DNA of 36,069 nucleotides. Source: Lachnospiraceae bacterium (lineage in GTDB: Bacteria > Bacillota > Clostridia > Lachnospirales > Lachnospiraceae). The notes under the pieces were generated by a model. That model was given only the letters and a program-made list of their open reading frames with translations, did no database searches and was not told the DNA's origin. How positions within the stretch are numbered: position 1 is the first letter of the stretch; each line of letters begins with the position of its first letter. Below, one piece after another: positions 18,123-27,475 of the stretch. The stretch is from positions 1-36,069 of the forward strand of contig JALETS010000021.1 of NCBI GenBank assembly GCA_022781395.1, in the 5' to 3' direction. The position numbers and the translations under genes are program-made.

Positions 18123-19385
18123 ATGGACGGAATGTTATCACAAGATGAAATAAATGCGCTCTTAAGCGGTATGGATGCACCAAGTGATGTAAATGAAACC
18201 GAGGAGCCGGCAGCGGCACCTGCAGAGGAACCGATCTCATCCGGCGGTGCCAAGGTAGATGAATCGCTCTTGTCAGACATTGAGAAGGATGCGATTGGTG
18301 AAGTGGCCAATATCAGTATGGGTTCTTCAGCAACCACGCTGTATTCACTTGTTAACCGTAAGGTAAATATTACAACTCCTATTGTTACACTGGCAACATG
18401 GGAGAATGTATTGTCAGAATATGAGAAGCCATGTGTATTTATTCAGATTAAATATACGGTAGGTTTAGATGGATCAAATATTCTTGTATTGAAAGAGCAT
18501 GATGTAAAGGTCATCACGGATCTGATGATGGGTGGTGATGGCAGTAATACAGACGGAGAACTGGGAGAATTACATCTGAGTGCAATCTCTGAGGCGATGA
18601 ACCAGATGATGGGTTCAGCAGCCACATCTCTTTCTACCATGCTTGGTAAGATGATTGATATCAGCCCGCCGGATGCAAGCCTTGTTGATCTTACCGCTTT
18701 CAAATCCGGTGGCGATATAGCTGAATTCCTGGAGGGAACCTTCGTTAAGATTGCATTCCGTATGCAGATCGATGACCTGGTCGACTCCACAATCATGCAG
18801 CTATATCCGATTGATTTCGCAAAAGAACTATACAACACCTTTATAAGTAGTCAGAGTGGTGGAGAAACACCTGCATCTGCACCGGAACCCACACCCACAC
18901 CTGCACCGCAGATGGCAGCACCAACACCTGCACCTACAGCTGCACCACAGATGGATATGAGCCAGATGGGTATGGGACAGATGGGAATGCCGCAGATGCA
19001 AATGGGAATGCCGCAGATGGGGATGCCTCAAATGCAGATGGGAATGCCACAGATGCAAATGGGAATGCCGCAGATGGCAATGCAGCCTAATATGAATATA
19101 CAACCTGCACAGTTCCAGAGTTTTACCAATGATTTTAATCCGATGCAGAGTCAGGAGAATATTAGTCTGATCAAGGATGTACCCTTGGAGGTTACCGTAG
19201 AACTGGGTAGAACTTCTAAATCCATTTCGGATATTCTGGATTTTGCTCCGGGTACTATTATCGAATTGGATAAGATTGCCGGCGAACCGATTGATGTATT
19301 GGTTAATGGCAAATTCGTTGCAAAAGGTGAAGTCGTAGTAATCGAAGAAAGCTTTGGTGTTCGAGTAACTGAAATTATCAAATAA
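18123..19385 (+). CDS. fliY: Flagellar motor switch phosphatase FliY (CheC-like domain plus FliN C-terminus)
   Basis: N-terminal LSQDEINALLSGM; two CheC-type phosphatase motifs (EVANISMGSSATTL and SEAMNQMMGSAATSL); FliN-type C-terminus VPLEVTVELGRTSKSISDILDFAPGTIIELDKIAGEPIDVLVNGKFVAKGEVVVIEE. Confidence 0.95.
   Translation: MDGMLSQDEINALLSGMDAPSDVNETEEPAAAPAEEPISSGGAKVDESLLSDIEKDAIGEVANISMGSSATTLYSLVNRKVNITTPIVTLATWENVLSEYEKPCVFIQIKYTVGLDGSNILVLKEHDVKVITDLMMGGDGSNTDGELGELHLSAISEAMNQMMGSAATSLSTMLGKMIDISPPDASLVDLTAFKSGGDIAEFLEGTFVKIAFRMQIDDLVDSTIMQLYPIDFAKELYNTFISSQSGGETPASAPEPTPTPAPQMAAPTPAPTAAPQMDMSQMGMGQMGMPQMQMGMPQMGMPQMQMGMPQMQMGMPQMAMQPNMNIQPAQFQSFTNDFNPMQSQENISLIKDVPLEVTVELGRTSKSISDILDFAPGTIIELDKIAGEPIDVLVNGKFVAKGEVVVIEESFGVRVTEIIK
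18951..19103 (+). repeat. Met/Gln-rich tandem repeat inside fliY
   Basis: Encodes MDMSQMGMGQMGMPQMQMGMPQMGMPQMQMGMPQMQMGMPQMAMQPNMNIQ (20 Met in 51 residues); recurring ATGGGAATGCC(G/A)CAG(ATGCAA/G) units. Confidence 0.9.
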
Positions 19386-19405
19386 TGTGAAATAGGAGAA
19401 GAAAG

Positions 19406-19768
19406 ATGGCAAAAAATATTTTAGTATGTGATGATGCAGCGTTCATGCGTATGATGATCAAAGATATCCTTACAAAAAATGGATATAATGTAGCCGGAGA
19501 AGCTGAAAATGGAGCTAAGGCAGTTGAGAAATACAATGAACTGAAACCTGATCTTGTGCTGATGGATATTACAATGCCTGAAATGGATGGCATCCAGGCA
19601 CTCAAGAAAATCAAAGAGTGTGACCCGGCTGCTATGGTTATTATGTGCTCTGCGATGGGACAGCAGGCCATGGTTATTGAATCTATTCAGTCCGGCGCCA
19701 GAGACTTTATTGTAAAGCCTTTCCAGGCAGACCGTGTGTTAGAGGCTGTTAAGAAGGTAGTGGGATAA
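19406..19768 (+). CDS. cheY: Chemotaxis response regulator CheY
   Basis: Single receiver domain: MAKNILVCDDAAFMRMMIKDILTKNGY, LVLMDITMPEMDG, IVKPF. Confidence 0.96.
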   Translation: MAKNILVCDDAAFMRMMIKDILTKNGYNVAGEAENGAKAVEKYNELKPDLVLMDITMPEMDGIQALKKIKECDPAAMVIMCSAMGQQAMVIESIQSGARDFIVKPFQADRVLEAVKKVVG

Positions 19769-20151
19769 TGATACTTGCAGTATCGGACAGAACAGACTCC
19801 TATATACAGTTCCTTACTGTATTGATTATCTTTGTATTTGTGTTGGCCCTTACCTATTGGGTTACCAAATGGACGGCGGGATACCAGAAGAGTAAATCCA
19901 CTGGTGCAAATATGGAGCTGATTGATGCCATGCGGCTGACCAACAATAAGTATGTCCAGATTATCAGAATCGGACAGAAATATCTGGCGGTTGCGGTCTG
20001 TAAAGATACTGTTACAATGTTGACAGAAATTCCTGAGGATGAACTGTGCATATCCGAGGGAGAGGTGACGAAAATATCTTCTTTTCAAGATATTTTATCA
20101 AAAGTACAAAGAAGTAATGTTCTGGAAAAAGAAGATGGGCGAGACGAATGA
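19768..20151 (+). CDS. fliO: Flagellar biosynthesis protein FliO (FliZ-type)
   Basis: ATG overlaps the cheY stop; N-terminal TM, LIDAMRLTNNKYVQIIRIGQKYLAVAVCKDTVTMLTEI; precedes fliP. Confidence 0.85.
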   Translation: MILAVSDRTDSYIQFLTVLIIFVFVLALTYWVTKWTAGYQKSKSTGANMELIDAMRLTNNKYVQIIRIGQKYLAVAVCKDTVTMLTEIPEDELCISEGEVTKISSFQDILSKVQRSNVLEKEDGRDE

Positions 20152-21032
20152 AGAAATATTTTTCCGGATTTAATTTGGCAAAGTTGGTATGCCTGCTGTT
20201 AATGGCAGGCATATTGTGTCTTAGTCAGAAAACAACGGCATATGCAACAAGTGATACTCCTTACCGGGAGTCCAATCTGACAGGTACCAATGAAGAGAGG
20301 ACCAATATAGAAGAACCCGGAACATCTGAAAATGCCGACGATTTATCTGAATTGAATATTGCCAATACGGTGACGGTTACATACAACAATGGTAATGGTA
20401 GTGTGAATGGCGCCTTGCGTATTCTTGTGATCCTTACCTTAATTGCTATTGCACCGTCATTGATTATTATGTTAACCTCGTTTACCAGAATTATCATTGT
20501 TCTGCATTTTACGAGGCAGGCACTTAATACACAGACGGCACCGCCTAACACAGTTTTGATAGGCATTGCCCTCTTTTTGACGTTCTTTATTATGCAGCCT
20601 ACATTAACCACAATCTATACAGAGGCGGTTGTTCCATTTGAGGCGGGAGAACTGGATCAGGAGGAAGCGATTGAGAAAGCAGCCGAACCGCTTAGGGAGT
20701 TTATGTACCGGCAGACCCAGAAGAAGGATGTCAGTCTTTTTATGGAACTGAACCGGACACAGTGGAATGGCGAATTGTCTGAAATTCCAATGAGTGTTCT
20801 GGTTCCCAGTTTTATAATCAGTGAGCTGCGGACGGCTTTTATCATTGGATTTCTGATTTATATACCTTTCATAGTGATAGATATGGTTGTGGCATCTACC
20901 TTGATGAGCATGGGTATGATGATGCTGCCGCCGACTACCATTTCCATGCCGTTTAAGATTTTGCTCTTTGTGTTGGCAGATGGCTGGTATCTGGTAATTA
21001 AAGGGCTGGTAGAAAGCTTCTATGTTTATTAG
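20148..21032 (+). CDS. fliP: Flagellar type III export protein FliP
   Basis: LRILVILTLIAIAPSLIIMLTSFTRIIIVLHFTRQALNTQTAPPNTVLIGIALFLTFFIM. Confidence 0.97.
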   Translation: MKKYFSGFNLAKLVCLLLMAGILCLSQKTTAYATSDTPYRESNLTGTNEERTNIEEPGTSENADDLSELNIANTVTVTYNNGNGSVNGALRILVILTLIAIAPSLIIMLTSFTRIIIVLHFTRQALNTQTAPPNTVLIGIALFLTFFIMQPTLTTIYTEAVVPFEAGELDQEEAIEKAAEPLREFMYRQTQKKDVSLFMELNRTQWNGELSEIPMSVLVPSFIISELRTAFIIGFLIYIPFIVIDMVVASTLMSMGMMMLPPTTISMPFKILLFVLADGWYLVIKGLVESFYVY

Positions 21033-21067
21033 TCGTATGAATAAAGCTTGGGAAAGGAAGGAAAGAC

Positions 21068-21337
21068 ATGACAGTAAATGACGTCACCGCCATTGCCTCA
21101 GAGGCACTTTATACGATCATTAAATGTGCAGCGCCGCTTCTGCTTGTGTCATTGATTGTAGGTCTGATTATCAGTATCTTTCAGACAGTTACTTCCATTC
21201 AGGAGCAGACACTTACTTTTGTTCCGAAGATTCTGGCAATTTTCTTAACCCTTATCCTGCTGGGACACTGGATTATGAATACAATAGTGGAATATATGAC
21301 GAATCTGTGGCTGAACTTTAGTACCTATATCAGATAA
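21068..21337 (+). CDS. fliQ: Flagellar type III export protein FliQ
   Basis: 89 aa with two TMs; VSLIVGLIISIFQTVTSIQEQTLTFVPKILAIFLTLILLGHWI. Confidence 0.96.
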   Translation: MTVNDVTAIASEALYTIIKCAAPLLLVSLIVGLIISIFQTVTSIQEQTLTFVPKILAIFLTLILLGHWIMNTIVEYMTNLWLNFSTYIR

Positions 21338-21351
21338 AAGAAAGTGACAGA

Positions 21352-22131
21352 ATGATAAATATTACTTTTACATATGCAGATTTAGAATATTTTTTATTGA
21401 TTCTTGTCAGGATTTCCTGTTTTATCTTTATATCACCTTTCTACGGTATGACAGGAGTACCAAGAAGGGTAAAGATAGGACTTAGTATTTTCATCGCGTA
21501 TTTGGTATTTAATGCGATTGACCACAATGCAGTGGTCTACGACAGCCTGCTTGAGTATGCGATTATTGTCATGAAGGAAGCGCTTACAGGATTTTTGATT
21601 GGCTGGGGTGCTCAGATATGCACTGCGGTAACGTCCCTTGCCGGTAGCATTGCGGATATGGAGATAGGTGTTTCCATGGTATCTTTGTTAGATCCGGCTA
21701 CGAAAGAGCAGGCAACCTTCAGTGGTGTGTTTTATCAATATCTTTTTACTTTATTTATGATTACTACAGGTATGTACCGGTACCTGTTACAGGCATTGAT
21801 AGATACCTTTACTTTAATACCGATTAATGGTGCAGTTTTTAAGACGGAGTCTTTAACGGAATCGGTTATTATGTTTATGTCGGATTATATTACGATCAGT
21901 TTCCGCATTATTCTTCCGATTTTCTGTACCATGATTATTCTCAACGTAATTCTTGGTGTACTTGCCAAGGTATCTCCGCAGCTTAATATGTTTGCTGTGG
22001 GTATGCAGCTTAAGATACTGGCAGGATTGGGAATTATGTTTTTGACAGTCAGAATGCTGCCCGGAGCAGCAGATTTTGTATTTACGGAAATGAAAAGAAT
22101 GATTGTATCTTTTGTGGAGGGGATGATGTGA
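21352..22131 (+). CDS. fliR: Flagellar type III export protein FliR
   Basis: Polytopic protein; FISPFYGMTGVPRRVKIGLSIFIAYLVF; located fliQ-fliR-flhB. Confidence 0.95.
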   Translation: MINITFTYADLEYFLLILVRISCFIFISPFYGMTGVPRRVKIGLSIFIAYLVFNAIDHNAVVYDSLLEYAIIVMKEALTGFLIGWGAQICTAVTSLAGSIADMEIGVSMVSLLDPATKEQATFSGVFYQYLFTLFMITTGMYRYLLQALIDTFTLIPINGAVFKTESLTESVIMFMSDYITISFRIILPIFCTMIILNVILGVLAKVSPQLNMFAVGMQLKILAGLGIMFLTVRMLPGAADFVFTEMKRMIVSFVEGMM

Positions 22132-23240
22132 TCCTACAATATAATCTCCAGTTCTTTGCCAAGGATGGTCCCGGCGGAGAGAAAACAGAAGAGCCTACCT
22201 CCAAGAAATTGGAGGATGCCCGTAAGGAAGGACAGGTTGCCAAGAGTAAGGAGGTAACCAGTGCCTTTGAGCTGATGGCGGTTTTTGCATTACTATACAT
22301 CTGGGTTGAGAGCATGGGTACCTATTTTATCGGGAATATATATGATATTTATTCCCAGATCCCGGAAACGATCAAGATGTATGACGGCAATGTACCGGAA
22401 CAGACCATCAGTGCTATTTTTATTAAGTCAATGACCAGGGTGCTGTTGATTTTAGCGCCCTTTCTGATAGTTGGTGTGATCGTAGCATTTGTGTGCAGTG
22501 TGGTACAGGTTAAATGGAAACCGACCAGTAAGCCAATGCAGCCGAAATTTAGTAAATTGAATCCGGTCAGTGGATTTAAGCGTATTTTCTCGGTTAATTC
22601 CCTGGTGGAGCTTTTGAAATCCATCTTAAAGATCGGACTGATATCCTATGTTGTGTATTCTTATCTGAAGAAGAATATGCCGCCCATATATCTTTTTTAT
22701 GATATACCGCTGCAGCAGGGAGTTGCGATGGTAGGTTCACTGGTCGTCAATCTGGGACTTCGTATTGCAGCATGGTATATGATCATTGCTATTCTTGACT
22801 TTGCTTATCAAAAGATCAAGTTCAAGAAAGATATGAGGATGACCAAGCAGGAAGTGAAGGATGAGTATAAGAATCAGGAAGGTGATCCCCAGATAAAGGG
22901 TAAACAACGTCAGAGAATGCAGGAAGCATCCAGACGACGTATGATGCAGAAGCTTCCTGAGGCAGATGTAGTCATTACAAACCCGACACATTTTGCAGTG
23001 GCGATAAAATATGATCCGGATCTGTATGATGCTCCTTATGTAGTAGCGAAGGGCGCCGATTATCTTGCACAGAAGATTAAGGATACTGCGAAAGAACATC
23101 ATATAGAGATTGTAGAGAACAAACCGTTGGCGCGTATGTTGTACGCCAATGTAGAAGTGGGCAGCGTTGTGCCGCCGGAGTTATATCAGGCGGTGGCAGA
23201 GGTACTGGCCTTTGTATACCATTTGCAGGGTAAAGTATAA
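22128..23240 (+). CDS. flhB: Flagellar type III export protein FlhB
   Basis: GTG start overlapping fliR stop; GPGGEKTEEPTSKKLEDARKEGQVAKSKE; autocleavage motif NPTH in VVITNPTHFAVAIKY. Confidence 0.97.
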   Translation: MILQYNLQFFAKDGPGGEKTEEPTSKKLEDARKEGQVAKSKEVTSAFELMAVFALLYIWVESMGTYFIGNIYDIYSQIPETIKMYDGNVPEQTISAIFIKSMTRVLLILAPFLIVGVIVAFVCSVVQVKWKPTSKPMQPKFSKLNPVSGFKRIFSVNSLVELLKSILKIGLISYVVYSYLKKNMPPIYLFYDIPLQQGVAMVGSLVVNLGLRIAAWYMIIAILDFAYQKIKFKKDMRMTKQEVKDEYKNQEGDPQIKGKQRQRMQEASRRRMMQKLPEADVVITNPTHFAVAIKYDPDLYDAPYVVAKGADYLAQKIKDTAKEHHIEIVENKPLARMLYANVEVGSVVPPELYQAVAEVLAFVYHLQGKV

Positions 23241-23286
23241 AGGTGAGAAAAGGATCAATACAGAATAGGGAAAGGAGGAACATAAG

Positions 23287-25329
23287 ATGGGAAATCTGAA
23301 GAAAGCTGATATCGGCGTAGCTGCATATGTGCTTGCCGCATTTATTATGCTGATCGTGCCGATTTCATCGGGACTTCTGGATGTGCTTCTGGCTTGTAAT
23401 ATCGCCATAGCATTTACCATCATGTTTGGCTGTATGTTTGCCAATGAAGTGTTGAATATGTCCTATTTCCCTACGATTCTCTTGTTTACTACGGTATTCA
23501 GAATTGCACTGAATGTTTCTTCTACCCGTTTGATTCTGACCACCGGTGATCCCGGTAACGTGGTACAGACCTTCGGTCAGTATGTTGGTGGCGGTGATCT
23601 GATTATTGGCGCCATCGTCTTTATTATTCTGATCATTATTCAGTTTATGATTATCAATAAAGGTTCTGAGCGTGTAGCTGAGGTTACTGCCAGATTTACA
23701 CTGGATGCGATGCCCGGTAAGCAGATGGCAATTGACGCCGACCTGAATACCGGAGCTATTACGGATGCCGAGGCTAAGAAGCGAAGAGATAAGATTCAGG
23801 AAGAATCCAGCTTCTTCGGTTCCATGGATGGTGCGGTTAAGTACGTTAAAGGAGATGCTACTGCCGGTCTTATTATTACTGCCGTTAATATCGTAGGCGG
23901 TATCGCCATGGGTATAACCCGTCAGGGAATGGAACTGAATGATGCTTTGAATAAATATACGATTCTGACTATTGGTGACGGTCTGGTCAGCCAGATCCCT
24001 TCCCTGTTGATTTCTTTGTCCACAGGTATTCTCGTTACCAAGGGCTCCAAGGATGCGGATTTTGGTACGGTACTGATCAGACAGTTGTTTGGTGTGCCGA
24101 GGGTACTGTATCTTGTAGGTGCGGTTATTGCGGGACTTGGTATCGTTACACCGTTAAACACAGTGATTTTCGTTGCCCTTGGTCTTATTTTTATTATCGT
24201 TGGCAGAATTATGGCAGGCACTATAGAAACGGCTGAGATCGAGCATGAAGCAGATCAGGAAGAGGCAGCGGCGGAAGAGATCAGGCAGCCGGAGAACGTT
24301 ACTTCTTTATTACAGGTTGATCCTATCGAGCTGGAGTTTGGTTATGGTATCATTCCGCTTGCCGATGTGAACCAGGGAGGAGATCTGTTAGATCGTGTTG
24401 TTATGATCCGTCGGCAGATTGCATTGGAGCTTGGTACGGTGGTTCCTATTATTCGTCTGCGTGATAATATCCAGTTGAATCCAAATCAGTACATTATTAA
24501 GATTAAAGGTGTACAGGTCAGTGAGGGAGAGATACTGTTTGACCACTATATGGCAATGAATCCCGGATATGTGGAGGAAGAGATCACAGGTATTCCTACT
24601 TTTGAACCGTCTTTCCATCTGCCCGCCATCTGGATAACGGAGGGACAGAGAGAACGTGCGGAGAGTCTTGGGTACACAGTGGTAGATCCACCGTCTATCA
24701 TAGCAACCCACCTGACGGAGATTATCAGGCAGTACATAGCCGAACTGCTTACAAGGCAGGATGTACAGAATCTGGTCAACAACTTAAAAGAGTCCAATCC
24801 TTCACTTGTGGAGGAGCTGGTACCCAAGCTGCTTGGACTTGGTGAAATACAGAAGGTATTGCAGAATCTGTTGCGGGAAGGTATTTCCATCAGAGATCTG
24901 CTTACGATATTTGAGACGCTTGCTGATTATGCAGCGACGACAAGAGATACGGATATCCTGACTGAATATGTCAGACAGAGCCTGAAGAGAGCGATTTCCA
25001 ATAAATTCTTCCCAGCCAATGAGACAACCAGTGTGGTAACGCTTGATCCGAAGCTGGAGCAGGAGATTATGGCAAGTGTGAAGCAGACAGAGCAGGGTGC
25101 ATACCTGACGCTTGACCCTGCCAAGACGAAAGCGATTATGGATTCTGTTGGTGTAGAGGTCAAGAAGTTGGAAGATCTGGGTAAGATGCCTATTGTGATC
25201 ACTTCACCGATCGTGCGTGTGTACTTTAAGAAATTGACGGAAGATTATTATAAAGATCTGGTAGTTGTATCTTATAATGAGATTGAGTCTAATATTGAAT
25301 TACAGTCTGTTGGGATGGTGACAGCATAA
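23287..25329 (+). CDS. flhA: Flagellar type III export protein FlhA
   Basis: FPTILLFTTVFRIALNVSSTRLILTTGDPGNVVQTFGQYVGGGDLIIGAIVFIILIIIQFMIINKGSERVAEVTARFTLDAMPGKQMAIDADLN. Confidence 0.98.
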   Translation: MGNLKKADIGVAAYVLAAFIMLIVPISSGLLDVLLACNIAIAFTIMFGCMFANEVLNMSYFPTILLFTTVFRIALNVSSTRLILTTGDPGNVVQTFGQYVGGGDLIIGAIVFIILIIIQFMIINKGSERVAEVTARFTLDAMPGKQMAIDADLNTGAITDAEAKKRRDKIQEESSFFGSMDGAVKYVKGDATAGLIITAVNIVGGIAMGITRQGMELNDALNKYTILTIGDGLVSQIPSLLISLSTGILVTKGSKDADFGTVLIRQLFGVPRVLYLVGAVIAGLGIVTPLNTVIFVALGLIFIIVGRIMAGTIETAEIEHEADQEEAAAEEIRQPENVTSLLQVDPIELEFGYGIIPLADVNQGGDLLDRVVMIRRQIALELGTVVPIIRLRDNIQLNPNQYIIKIKGVQVSEGEILFDHYMAMNPGYVEEEITGIPTFEPSFHLPAIWITEGQRERAESLGYTVVDPPSIIATHLTEIIRQYIAELLTRQDVQNLVNNLKESNPSLVEELVPKLLGLGEIQKVLQNLLREGISIRDLLTIFETLADYAATTRDTDILTEYVRQSLKRAISNKFFPANETTSVVTLDPKLEQEIMASVKQTEQGAYLTLDPAKTKAIMDSVGVEVKKLEDLGKMPIVITSPIVRVYFKKLTEDYYKDLVVVSYNEIESNIELQSVGMVTA

Positions 25330-26540
25330 TGATAATCAAAAAATATACGGCAAAAACTGAAAATGAGGCAGTCGAGGCTGCCAAGAGAGAATTAGGAGAA
25401 GGCGTAGTCGTCATGAATGTCAAGAATGTGAAGAAAAAGGGATTCCTGGCATTTCTGAAACCACCTTTAGTTGAGGTTACGGTTGCACTGGAAGAAGAAA
25501 GCGAGAAGTACACAGCGGCGGTGTCTGCCATTAACAGTGTAATTGCTTCCAGTCAGAGCAGGGAAGCAGAACAGGATAAGGGAGTAGTGTCTGCACCGGC
25601 TGAGACTGCTGTAAAGAAAGAAAGCAGCGCTATAGAAGAGAAGCTGGACAGTTTACAATTACTGTTGGAGCAGCAGCTGCAGAAACCGGAAGAAGATAAA
25701 GAGGAAAAGGAAGGTAAAGCAGAAGCACCAAAGGAAGAAACGGAAACAGATAAATTCATGAAGCTTCTTCACCGTACCATGCTGGATAATGAAGTAGATG
25801 AGAAGTATGCCAGTGAGATTATTGAAGAGATCGGAGAGCTTAACAAGCCCAATCTGCCCTTTGACTATGCACTTGCCAATATCTATCAGAAGATGATCCT
25901 CAAATTCGGCAAGCCAAACGGTATTACCCCGGCACGAAACGGCATTAAGCTTGTGTTTTTTATTGGCCCTACCGGTGTGGGTAAGACTACCACGATTGCC
26001 AAGATCGCTTCCAAGTTCCGTGTGGATGAAAAGAAGAAGGTGGCACTTCTGACAGCAGATACTTATCGTATTGCAGCGGCTGAGCAGCTGCGTACTTATG
26101 CCAACATCCTTGAAGTTCCTTTCCGGGTAATCTATACTGTGGAAGAACTGGAAAAAGCAATGGAGGATTTCAGGGATTATGACTATCTTCTGGTGGATAC
26201 GGCAGGACATTCCCATCAGAATACAACACAAAAAGATAACATGAGCGAATTTATTCATTCCATTGATGACAAGGTTGAAAAAGAGGTATATCTGGTTTTA
26301 AGCGCTACAACAAAATATCGTGATCTGATCAGTATTGCAGATTCTTATAAAGAGATGGCAGATTACAAGCTTATTTTTACAAAGCTGGATGAGACAACGA
26401 CATTGGGGAATTTAATGAATTTGAGACTGTATACAGGAGCGTCTTTATCTTATGTCACTTATGGGCAGAATGTACCGGATGATATTGAAGATTTTAACCC
26501 ACAGAAGACAGTTAAGAGATTGCTCGGAGGCAAGAACTAA
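25329..26540 (+). CDS. flhF: SRP-type GTPase FlhF
   Basis: GPTGVGKTTTIAKIASKF; LLTADTYRIAAAEQLRTYANIL; DTAGHSHQN; FTKLDETTTLGNLMNL. Confidence 0.96.
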   Translation: MIIKKYTAKTENEAVEAAKRELGEGVVVMNVKNVKKKGFLAFLKPPLVEVTVALEEESEKYTAAVSAINSVIASSQSREAEQDKGVVSAPAETAVKKESSAIEEKLDSLQLLLEQQLQKPEEDKEEKEGKAEAPKEETETDKFMKLLHRTMLDNEVDEKYASEIIEEIGELNKPNLPFDYALANIYQKMILKFGKPNGITPARNGIKLVFFIGPTGVGKTTTIAKIASKFRVDEKKKVALLTADTYRIAAAEQLRTYANILEVPFRVIYTVEELEKAMEDFRDYDYLLVDTAGHSHQNTTQKDNMSEFIHSIDDKVEKEVYLVLSATTKYRDLISIADSYKEMADYKLIFTKLDETTTLGNLMNLRLYTGASLSYVTYGQNVPDDIEDFNPQKTVKRLLGGKN

Positions 26541-26552
26541 GGAGGAGGCCTT

Positions 26553-27428
26553 ATGGATCAGGCTGAACAACTAAGAAATATTATTAAGGCAAGCAGTCGT
26601 CCACAGCGCCCTCTGGCAAGGGTGATTACGGTTACCAGTGGCAAGGGTGGTGTCGGCAAATCCAACACAGCCATTAATCTTGCTATTCAGTTTCGTAAGA
26701 TGGGGCAGAGAGTCATTATCCTGGATGCTGATTTTGGATTGGCTAATATAGAGATTATGTTTGGAACAGTACCAAAACATAACTTGTGTGATTTAATATA
26801 TCAGGGTAAGAATATCAAGGATATTATTACCTGGGGACCAATGGAGGTTGGTTTTATTTCCGGAGGTTCCGGTATTGCCGGAATGTCTAATCTAAGTAGG
26901 GACTATTTGAATTATATCATCCAGAATCTGGCAGAACTGGATGAAATGGCCGATACTATTATTGTAGATACGGGGGCGGGAATATCGGATGCGGTACTGG
27001 AATTTTTGGTTGCCAGTGGAGAAATCCTTCTTGTGACTACGCCGGAGCCTACTTCTATTACAGATTCCTATTCCCTGCTTAAAGCTTTGGGCAGGCATCC
27101 GCGCTATTCCAGTGAAACGACACAGATTAAAGTGATTGCCAATAAAGTGATGAATGAAACAGAGGCAGAGGCTTTGTATGCCAAACTGGAAGCAGTAGTT
27201 GATCGTTATTTAAAGGTGCCTATTTCTTATCTTGGGATGATACCACAGGACATTCAACTGGCCAGGGCAGTTATGCAGCAGACCCCGGTGTCCTTGGATA
27301 ATCCTAAGGCAAGGTCAGCGGTGGCTTATGAGGTGATAGCGGCAAAGCTGATGAATAAAGAACTGAATAAGAATGTAACAAGACGTGGTATGGCAGCGTT
27401 TTTTTCGCATATGATATCAAAAAGATAA
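26553..27428 (+). CDS. flhG: MinD-like ATPase FlhG (YlxH)
   Basis: N-terminal DQAEQLR, deviant Walker A TSGKGGVGKSNTAINLA, VDTGAGISDAVLEFL. Confidence 0.95.
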   Translation: MDQAEQLRNIIKASSRPQRPLARVITVTSGKGGVGKSNTAINLAIQFRKMGQRVIILDADFGLANIEIMFGTVPKHNLCDLIYQGKNIKDIITWGPMEVGFISGGSGIAGMSNLSRDYLNYIIQNLAELDEMADTIIVDTGAGISDAVLEFLVASGEILLVTTPEPTSITDSYSLLKALGRHPRYSSETTQIKVIANKVMNETEAEALYAKLEAVVDRYLKVPISYLGMIPQDIQLARAVMQQTPVSLDNPKARSAVAYEVIAAKLMNKELNKNVTRRGMAAFFSHMISKR

Positions 27429-27475
27429 TTGTAACTTAAGGGAAAGAAACAGCAGTATAATAAAGGAGAAGTGAT

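Noticed and set aside
18828-19412. 194-aa minus-strand ORF rich in HLHLWHSHLHLRH repeats
   Set aside because: It is the antisense of the Met/Gln-rich fliY repeat; the His/Leu pattern is a by-product of the repeat codons.
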